Shown here: positions 1 to 6,000 of the stretch, piece by piece
Numbering within the stretch: position 1 is the first letter of the stretch
Layout of the letters: each line of letters begins with the position of its first letter
Assembly: GCA_023426345.1 (NCBI GenBank)
Contig: JAFAAX010000098.1
Coordinates: forward strand, 1 to 6,509
Direction: 5' to 3'
DNA length: 6,509 nucleotides
Source of the DNA: Actinomycetes bacterium
GTDB lineage: Bacteria; Actinomycetota; Actinomycetes; Actinomycetales; Actinomycetaceae
Program-made: the position numbers and the translations under genes
Notes under the pieces: generated by a model
What the model saw: the letters and a program-made list of their open reading frames with translations, nothing else
What the model was told of the DNA's origin: nothing
Databases searched by the model: none

Positions 1-1
1 G

Positions 2-109
2 TGCGTGGGCGTGGAGCACGTCCGGCGCGCCGTGCTGCAGGCCGGCATCCATGCCCCCGTCATCGACCCGCCGCGGACCCGCCCCGCAGGCGAGGGACGC
101 CGGAACTGA
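2..109 (+). CDS. C-terminal end of an unidentified protein (5' truncated)
   Basis: An open frame runs in from the left edge and stops at TGA 107-109, leaving 35 visible residues that begin CVGVEHVRRAVLQAG. Nearly every codon ends in G or C, as in the definite genes nearby, so the frame looks coding. I see no diagnostic motif. Its position 58 bp upstream of an iron-sulfur electron-transfer subunit, on the same strand, would suit the catalytic molybdopterin subunit of the same enzyme (the usual A-then-B order in DmsAB/PsrAB-type operons). That is inference from context only; the tail itself does not prove it. A GC-rich hairpin follows 8 nt after the stop. Confidence 0.6.
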   Translation, partial: CVGVEHVRRAVLQAGIHAPVIDPPRTRPAGEGRRN

Positions 110-117
110 AAGGGGGC

Positions 118-134
118 GCCCCGCGACGCGGGGC
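118..134 (+). terminator. GC-rich hairpin after the first gene end
   Basis: GCCCCGC (118-124) and GCGGGGC (128-134) form a perfect 7-bp stem with a 3-nt GAC loop, 8 nt past the stop codon at 107-109. No T-run follows, so it is not a classical intrinsic terminator. It lies 33 nt before the next start codon, so it may be an intercistronic mRNA structure that attenuates or stabilises transcript rather than a full stop. Confidence 0.35.
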
Positions 135-149
135 CGTCCTCGTCGATCC

Positions 150-160
150 AGGAAAGGAAG
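150..160 (+). promoter_or_regulatory. Ribosome binding site fixing a GTG start
   Basis: The purine-rich run AGGAAAGGAAG ends 7 nt before GTG 168-170. It favours that GTG over the in-frame ATG at 180, which is 19 nt away, and over the upstream in-frame ATG at 51, which lies inside the preceding gene. Confidence 0.6.
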
Positions 161-167
161 CGCGACC

Positions 168-788
168 GTGCATCTGGGAATGCTGGTGGACGTGGAGCGA
201 TGCATCGGGTGCGACACCTGCGCCATCGCGTGCAAGACCGAGAACAACCTGCCCGACGACGTCTGGTGGAACCGTGTGTGGACCGTGGGGGGCGCCGAGC
301 AGCACACGCCGGCCCCGACCGAGGGGCGCCCGACCATGTGGTTCCTCACCGTCGCGTGCCAGCACTGCGAGAACCCGCCGTGCGTGCCCGTGTGCCCCAC
401 GGGCGCCACGTTCAAGCGCGACGAGGACGGCGTCGTGCTCATCGACTACGACAAATGCATCGGCTGCGGCGCCTGCGTGGAGGCCTGCCCCTACGACGGG
501 GTCCGCACGCGCAACACCGACCAGATCGACCACGCCAACCCGTTCGCGTTGGGCGGGTACGCCGTCCAGCCGCAGCAGCCGGCGACGGTCTCCAAGTGCA
601 CGTTCTGCGAGCAGCGCCTGGCCGAGGACCGTCTGCCCGCCTGCGTGGAGGTCTGCCCGGCGCGCGCCCGGTTCTTCGGGGACCTGGACGATCCCGACTC
701 CGAGGTCTCCCAGTTGCTGGAGCGCCGCGAGTCGTTCACCCTCCACCCGGAGGCGGGCACGAAGCCGTCGGTGTACTTCCTCACGTGA
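168..788 (+). CDS. Four-cluster [4Fe-4S] ferredoxin subunit of a DMSO reductase-family oxidoreductase (DmsB/PsrB/NrfC type)
   Basis: This 206-residue protein should pass electrons between a membrane quinol partner and a molybdopterin catalytic subunit. Sixteen cysteines fall in four groups: C12/15/18/22, C64/67/72/76, C97/100/103/107 and C144/147/159/163. This is the full ligand set for four [4Fe-4S] clusters. The second group has the family pattern CQHCENPPC and the third is a classic ferredoxin CIGCGACVEAC. No position is changed to Trp as in NarH. Length is normal for DmsB/PhsB/TtrB subunits, and the end (KPSVYFL) also fits. There is no signal peptide or membrane segment, so it is cytoplasmic or exported with a Tat-bearing partner. 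The GTG start is chosen on its ribosome binding site and because the CIGC motif follows almost at once. The substrate cannot be read from this subunit. No NrfD/DmsC-type anchor gene follows; it may lie further upstream or be absent. Confidence 0.92.
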   Translation: MHLGMLVDVERCIGCDTCAIACKTENNLPDDVWWNRVWTVGGAEQHTPAPTEGRPTMWFLTVACQHCENPPCVPVCPTGATFKRDEDGVVLIDYDKCIGCGACVEACPYDGVRTRNTDQIDHANPFALGGYAVQPQQPATVSKCTFCEQRLAEDRLPACVEVCPARARFFGDLDDPDSEVSQLLERRESFTLHPEAGTKPSVYFLT

Positions 789-796
789 CGAGGGCG

Positions 797-815
797 GCCC
801 CGGCTGCGCCGGGGC
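797..815 (+). terminator. GC-rich hairpin after the ferredoxin subunit gene
   Basis: GCCCCGGC (797-804) pairs perfectly with GCCGGGGC (808-815) around a TGC loop, giving an 8-bp stem 8 nt after the stop codon. No T-tract follows. With the 108-bp gap before the next gene it may end or weaken transcription of the oxidoreductase genes, leaving the next gene partly independent. I see no convincing -35/-10 pair in the rest of the gap. Confidence 0.4.
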
Positions 816-896
816 GCGCGTGGCCGGGCCAGTGAGAATGGCCGCGCCGCAGCCCCCGCGATTGCGGGCGCCGGGACGGGAGTCGAGGATGAGCGC

Positions 897-2297
897 ATGA
901 CGAACCTGGGACCGATCGGACCCCTGCCCGGAACGCGCGATCTCATCGAGCGCACGCGACGGGGGCGGGCGGGCGCCGCGGAGGCCGGGGGAGCGGGACT
1001 GCGCCCGGACCAGTTCGACCGCTACTCGCGCCAGCTGCTCCCGCAGATCCTGGGGATGGCCGGCCAGGAGAGGCTGCTGGCCGCCCGCGTCCTGGTCATC
1101 GGGGCCGGCGGGCTGGGCAGCCCGGTCCTGCAGTACCTGGCGGCGGCCGGAGTCGGGCATCTGACGGTGGTCGACGACGACGTGGTGGCGCGCTCGAACC
1201 TGCACCGCCAGGTCATCCACCGCGACGCCGACGCGGCGGACCCCGCCGCCCCGGAACGGGGGAGGGCCGTGGACTGCGCCACGGGGGAGGACCTGGTCGA
1301 TGACGCGGGGACCGGGGCCCCCGCGGCCCCCGCGCCGCGCCGCGGCGTCGCGAAGTCCGACTCCGCGGTGCGGATGGTCCGCGACCTCAACCCCGATGTC
1401 GAGGTCACCGGTCTGCGCCGGCGCGTGGGGCCGGAGAATGTCGCGGACCTGGTCGGCCGCCACGACCTGGTCGTCGACGGCACCGACAACTTTCCGACCC
1501 GCTATCTGGTGGCGGACGCGTGCGCCGCCGCCGGCGTCCCGCTGATCTGGGGGTCGGTCCTGGGCTATGACGCGCAGGTCAGCGTCTTCTGGTCGCGTCC
1601 GCCGGCCGGACTGGCCGACGGCGCGCGGACCCTGCGCGACCTGTTCCCCGCTCCGCCCGCGCCCGGAGAGGTGTCCTCGTGCGCCGAGGCCGGCGTGGTC
1701 GGCGCCCTGGTCGGCATCGCCGGGTCGTTCATGGCGATGGAGGCCGTCAAGGTCCTCACCGGCCGGGGCCGCCCCCTCATGGGGCGCGTCCTGGTCGTCG
1801 ACGCCCTGGAGGGGGAGACCCGGACCCTGCCGTTCGCCGCGCGCGGCCGCCGGGGCGCCTCCGGGGAGGCCGTGCCGGTCCCCGTTCGCGGGGCGGCGGC
1901 GGGCGCGGCGCGGGCGGCGGAAGAGACGGGGGACGCGGGGATCGGCGCGGGCCCGGTCGAGGGCGATCGGCCGGACGGCCTGACCGTCCCGGAGGCCGTC
2001 GAGCTGCTGGCCGCCCGTCCCGGCACCGTCGTGCTGGACGTGCGGGAGGACCGCGAGTGCGCCCAGGGCGTCATCGCCGGCGCCGTCCGGATCCCGCTGG
2101 CGCGGGTGCTCGACGGATCGGGGCTCTCGGTCCTGGACCCGCGGGCGCCCACGCTCGTCTACTGCGCGGCGGGCGTGCGCTCGGAGGTGGCCCTGGCGGC
2201 CCTGCGGGCCCGCGGTTGGGCGGACGCCACGCACCTGCTCGGCGGGGTCCGCGCCTGGGAGTCGGCGGGGCGCGCCCTCGTCGATCCCGGTCGCTGA
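897..2297 (+). CDS. moeZ: MoeZ-like adenylyltransferase-rhodanese fusion (MoeB/ThiF family)
   Basis: This 466-residue protein should adenylate the C-terminal glycine of a ubiquitin-like sulfur carrier (MoaD, possibly also ThiS or CysO) and load it with sulfur for molybdopterin synthesis. The adenylation domain covers about residues 40-315. It shows the nucleotide loop GAGGLGS (69-75), the acidic strand VVDDD (91-95), SNLHRQ (100-105), K153, the DGTDN motif with D197 matching the E. coli MoeB catalytic Asp, and the conserved Cys in SSCAEAG (C262). A glycine/alanine-rich linker (about 316-360) leads to a rhodanese domain (about 361-466) with DVRE at 381-384 and active-site loop CAAGVRS, C423 being the persulfide-carrying residue. 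The five cysteines form no CxxC, so the structural zinc site of E. coli MoeB is missing. An extra low-complexity segment lies at about 113-150. The ATG has GAGGA (885-889) 7 nt upstream. The molybdoenzyme-type subunit next door supports a molybdopterin role; thiamine or cysteine synthesis cannot be excluded. Confidence 0.88.
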   Translation: MTNLGPIGPLPGTRDLIERTRRGRAGAAEAGGAGLRPDQFDRYSRQLLPQILGMAGQERLLAARVLVIGAGGLGSPVLQYLAAAGVGHLTVVDDDVVARSNLHRQVIHRDADAADPAAPERGRAVDCATGEDLVDDAGTGAPAAPAPRRGVAKSDSAVRMVRDLNPDVEVTGLRRRVGPENVADLVGRHDLVVDGTDNFPTRYLVADACAAAGVPLIWGSVLGYDAQVSVFWSRPPAGLADGARTLRDLFPAPPAPGEVSSCAEAGVVGALVGIAGSFMAMEAVKVLTGRGRPLMGRVLVVDALEGETRTLPFAARGRRGASGEAVPVPVRGAAAGAARAAEETGDAGIGAGPVEGDRPDGLTVPEAVELLAARPGTVVLDVREDRECAQGVIAGAVRIPLARVLDGSGLSVLDPRAPTLVYCAAGVRSEVALAALRARGWADATHLLGGVRAWESAGRALVDPGR

Positions 2298-2346
2298 GGC
2301 CGGTCGGCCGACTCCGGCAACCGTTCTCGGCGGGAGGAGGTCCCGG
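2298..2346. other. Convergent intergenic gap with short inverted repeats
   Basis: This 49-bp gap separates two genes that end toward each other. It contains the 10-bp palindrome GTCGGCCGAC (2303-2312), flanked by GCCGG (2299-2303) and CCGGC (2314-2318), which can form a short stem. A second 5-bp stem, CGGGA/TCCCG (2331-2345), lies one base beyond the stop codon of the minus-strand gene. Either could help stop one of the converging transcripts, but both stems are short and neither has a T-run. Confidence 0.25.
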
Positions 2347-2943
2347 TCAGGGGCGGGGATCGGCGCCCGTCCACTGGTACCAGCCCTCATGGAGGACCAG
2401 CCACGCCATCAGCGCGTACCCCGCCTGGCCCGGCAGCGTGAGGCCGTGGGGCGTGCGCGCCGGGGAGGCGGCCATGTCCTCGGCCCACTGATCGTGGGCG
2501 GCCAACGGGCGCAGCGTGTCGACGAAGGGGACGTGGCGGCGCTCGCAGACCTCCGCGCAGGCCCGGGCCACGGCCCCCAGGGCGCGCCGGTCGGCGCCGG
2601 CCAGCGGCGGCGGGCCGACGACCAGGCAGGGGAGCTTGAGCGTGGCCGCGCGGTCGACGATGTTCGCCAGATCGAGGCGGGTCCGCGGCGTGGACACGCC
2701 GGCCGGGACGTCCGCCGCGCCGACGCCGACGATCAGGCGCGTCTCCCCGAGGACCGCCCGGGGGGCGACCTCCCGCTCCCAGCGCGCCGCCAGTTGGGCG
2801 GTGGTCTCACCGGGGACCGCCAACGCCAGGACGGCGGGCGGCTCCGGGAACTCGCTGCGCGCGAGGACGCGTCCGATCCATCCCAGGCCGCGGGGATCGC
2901 CGACGCCGGCGACCAGATCGTCGCCGATCACGCACAGGCGCAT
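2347..2943 (-). CDS. SGNH/GDSL-fold protein, probably catalytically inactive as an esterase
   Basis: This 198-residue protein resembles the actinobacterial GDSL-type esterase/lipase family. The opening CVIGDDLVAGVGDPRGLGW matches the family's first block (GDSxxxGxGD...LGW), the glycine of block II is kept (G45 in AVPGETT), and PGQAGY (171-176) matches the block V tail. The catalytic positions look replaced: the nucleophile Ser is Asp (D9), the block III Asn of GxND is Ala (A77 in GAAD), and the block V Asp and His align with G167 and L170. H166 is nearby but out of register. There is no signal peptide or membrane segment, so it is predicted cytoplasmic. The ATG is preceded by GGAGGAG (2948-2954) at good spacing. 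It lies 89 bp downstream of kgd on the same strand and may be cotranscribed. The fold assignment is fairly secure. The function is unknown: a non-catalytic role or a different chemistry are both possible. Confidence 0.75.
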   Translation of the reverse strand: MRLCVIGDDLVAGVGDPRGLGWIGRVLARSEFPEPPAVLALAVPGETTAQLAARWEREVAPRAVLGETRLIVGVGAADVPAGVSTPRTRLDLANIVDRAATLKLPCLVVGPPPLAGADRRALGAVARACAEVCERRHVPFVDTLRPLAAHDQWAEDMAASPARTPHGLTLPGQAGYALMAWLVLHEGWYQWTGADPRP

Positions 2944-2947
2944 GTCG

Positions 2948-2954
2948 CTCCTCC
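2948..2954 (-). promoter_or_regulatory. Ribosome binding site of the SGNH-fold gene
   Basis: On the minus strand GGAGGAG lies 4 nt before the ATG, with its GGAGG core 6 nt away. This near-consensus site fixes the start at 2943. The reading frame stays open far upstream into kgd, so without this site the true start would be unclear. Confidence 0.7.
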
Positions 2955-3001
2955 CCGGGAACCGGTCGGACGTCGCCGCCGGCCCCGCCCTCGTCCTCGA
3001 T

Positions 3002-3023
3002 GGAGCGCCCCGGCGGGCGCCCC
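3002..3023 (-). terminator. GC-rich hairpin 3' of kgd
   Basis: On the minus strand GGGGCGCCC and GGGCGCTCC form a 9-bp stem (one G-T pair) with a 4-nt GCCG loop. It starts 9 nt after the kgd stop codon. No T-tract follows. It could end most kgd transcripts, protect their 3' end, or lower readthrough into the SGNH-fold gene 58 nt further on. Confidence 0.4.
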
Positions 3024-3032
3024 CTCCCCACA

Positions 3033-6000
3033 CTAACGGGCGAAGGCCTGCTCCAGCAGCGCGGCATGCTGCTGGCGGTGCAGCGAGGCGCGGCCCGCGG
3101 CGGTCGTGGCGGAGGCCGGCCGGGACACGACGTCCACGGACAGCCCGAGCTCGGGGAACAGGGTGAGCGCCAGATGCGGCCAGGCGCCCTGGTTGCGCGG
3201 CTCGTCCTGCGTCCACGTCACGGACGCGTTCGGGAACTCCGCGAGCTGGGAGGCCAGCTCCTCCATCGGCAGCGGATAGAGCTGCTCGAGCCGGATGACG
3301 GCCGTGTCCCAGGCCTCGCGGGCCGAGCGCTCTTTGACCAGGTCGTAGTAGAGGCGGCCCGAGCACAGCAGCACGCGCGAGACGGCGCCGGCCGCGCCGA
3401 GCACGCGCGGCTCGTCCTCGCCGAGGACGGGCCGGAAGCCGCCGGCCGTGAAGTCCTCGACGGAGGACGTCGCCGCCGACAGGCGCAGCAACTGCTTCGG
3501 GGTGAACACCAGGAGCGGCTTGCGCGGGCGGCGGTAGGCCTGCGTGCGCAGGAGGTGGAAGTGATTCGCGGGCGTCGAGGGCTGGACGATCCACATGTTG
3601 TCCTCGGCCGCCAGCTGGAGGTAGCGCTCGATGCGCGCCGAGGAGTGGTCGGGGCCCTGCCCCTCGTAGCCGTGGGGGAGCAGGAGCACCAGCGAGGAGT
3701 ACTGGCCCCACTTCTGCTCCGCCGAGCTCACGAACTCGTCCATGACCGTCTGGGCGCCGTTCGCGAAGTCGCCGAACTGGGCCTCCCACATCACCAGTGC
3801 GTCGGGCCGCTCGACGGAGTACCCGTACTCGAAGCCCATCACCGCGTACTCCGACAGCGGCGAGTCGTAGATGTCGAACCGGGCCTGGTCGGCGGTGAGG
3901 AACCGCAGCGGGGTGAACTCCCGGCCGTCGGTGTGGTCGTGGAGCACCGCGTGGCGCTGGACGAAGGTCGCGCGGCGCGTGTCCTGCCCGCTCATCCGCA
4001 CCGGCGTGCCCTCCATGAGCAGGGAGCCCACGGCCAGCAGCTCGCCGAATCCCCAGTCGATGGGCGCCTGCCCGTAGGACATCTTCCAGCGGCGCTCGGC
4101 CAGCTGGGCCATCTTCGGGTGGGGCGTGAAGCCCTTGGGGAACGTGTGGTAGGCGTCCCCGACCCGGCGGATCGCCTCCGGCGTGGTCGCCGACTCCCAG
4201 CCGATCATCATGCCCTGGCCCGGCAGCTGGGACTCGGGGACCTCCCACGTCTCGGGCCCGCGGGCGTCCGCGGCCGCCGGGCCGCCCGCCGCGTGGGGGG
4301 CCCACCCGTGCTCGCGGGTCTCGGTGAGGATCTTCGACAATTCGTCCTCGTACTCCTGGATGGAGGCTCGGGCCTCCTCCTCGGTGAGCTGGCGGCGCCC
4401 GACGAGGTTGCGCGTGTAGACGGCGCGCGTGGACGGGATGCGCCCGATGAGGTCGTACATCACCGGTTGCGTCATCGACGGGTCGTCGCCCTCGTTGTGC
4501 CCGCGGCGCCGATAGCACACCATGTCGATGATGACGTCCTTGTGGAACTCCTCGCGGTAGGCCAGCGCCAGGTGCGCCATGTGGACCACGGCCTCCGGGT
4601 CGTCGCCGTTGACGTGGAGGATCGGCACCTGGAGGCCCTTGGCGAGGTCCGTCGGGTAGCGCGTGGAGCGGCCCGAGGTGGGGCCCGTGGTGAACCCGAT
4701 CTGGTTGTTGACGATGATGTGGATCGTCCCGCCCGTGCGGTAGCCCGCCAGCTGGCTCATGTTGAGGGTCTCCTGGACGACGCCCTGGCCGATGAAGGCC
4801 GCGTCGCCGTGGATGAGGATCGGCACGACGGGCAGGGACGGGTCGCCCAGCTCGTCCTGCTTGGCGCGCACGATCCCCTCGAGCACGCCGTCGCCGGCCT
4901 CCAGATGGGAGGGGTTGGCCGCCAGGTAGACCTTGGTGGCAACGCCCTCTTCGACGGTGAAGACGCCCTCCGTGCCCAGGTGGTACTTGACGTCGCCGGA
5001 GCCCTGGACCGTGCGCGGATCCTGGTTGCCCTCGAACTCGGAGAAGATCTGCCCGTAGGACTTCCCCGCGATGTTCGCCAGGACGTTGAGGCGGCCGCGG
5101 TGGGCCATGCCGATCGCGACCTCGTGGATGGAGCGGCGGGCGGCGTCGCCCAGGACGGCGTCGAGCAGGGGGATCAGGGACTCCCCGCCCTCCAGCGAGA
5201 AGCGCTTCTGGCCGACGTACTTCGTCTGGAGGAACTCCTCGAAGGCCTCGGCGTGGTTGAGGGTGCGCAGGATGTGGCGCTGCTCCGGCGACGAGGGCGC
5301 CTCGTAGGCCTGCTCGATGTGGTCCTGGACCCAGGTGCGCTGCACGGGATCCTGGATGTGCATGTACTCGATGCCGACGGTGCGCGTGTAGGTGTCGCGC
5401 AAGCGGTCGAGCAGATCGCGCAGCCGCATATGGTCCGCCCCGCCCAGGCCCCCCGTGGGGAAGGACCGGTCGAGGTCCCACACGGACAGCCCGTAGCTGG
5501 ACAGGTCCAGGTCCGGATGGCGGCGCACGCGGTAGGCGAGGGGATCCGTGTCGGCGGCCAGATGCCCGCGCGAGCGGTAGGCGTGGATGAGCTCGGCGAT
5601 GCGCGCCGGCTTGCCCTTCTCCCGCTCGATGTCGTACTCGTGATCGGCCTCCCACCGGTAGGGCGGGATCGGCACGCGCAGCGCGTCGAACACGCGGTCG
5701 TAGAAGCCGTCCCTGCCGGCCAGCTTGTCGGAGACCAGCCGCAGGAACTCTCCCGACACGGCGCCCTGGATGACGCGGTGGTCGTAGGTGGACGACACGT
5801 GCATCGTCTTGCCGATCCCGAGGGCGGCCAGCTTGGCAGGTGACACGCCCGCGTACTCGGCGGGGTAGTCGGTGGCGCCGACGCCGACGATGAGCCCCTG
5901 GCCCGCCATCAGGCGGGGCACGGACGTCGTGGTGCCCAGCGTCCCGGGATTCGTCAGGGACACGGTGGCCCCCTGGTAATCCTCCGGCGTCAGCCGCCCG

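Noticed and set aside
51..167. Upstream in-frame extension of the ferredoxin subunit to an ATG at 51
   Set aside because: It would overlap the end of the preceding gene, add an Arg/Pro-rich segment unlike the family, and lacks the good ribosome binding site seen before GTG 168.
826..896. Possible promoter before the MoeZ-like gene (a TGAGAAT-like stretch near 832-838)
   Set aside because: No matching -35 element at suitable spacing is visible and the match is weak, so a promoter cannot be supported from sequence alone.
1..900. A 299-codon + strand frame starting at the left edge
   Set aside because: It overlaps the four-cluster ferredoxin gene in another frame and reads as Arg/Pro/Ser-rich sequence typical of a shifted GC-rich gene.
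1885..1925. GC-rich repeat-like run in the MoeZ-like linker
   Set aside because: It is low-complexity coding sequence for an Ala/Gly/Arg linker between two domains, with no regular repeat unit.
60..2390. A 776-codon minus-strand frame opposite the ferredoxin and MoeZ-like genes
   Set aside because: Arg/Gly/Ala/Pro-rich without motifs, and fully antisense to two well-supported genes.
3000..5843. A 947-codon open frame on the + strand opposite kgd
   Set aside because: Its translation is Arg/Val/Gly/Asp-rich with no recognisable domain, and it lies antisense to an unmistakable kgd. Long antisense open frames are expected in DNA with strong GC3 bias.
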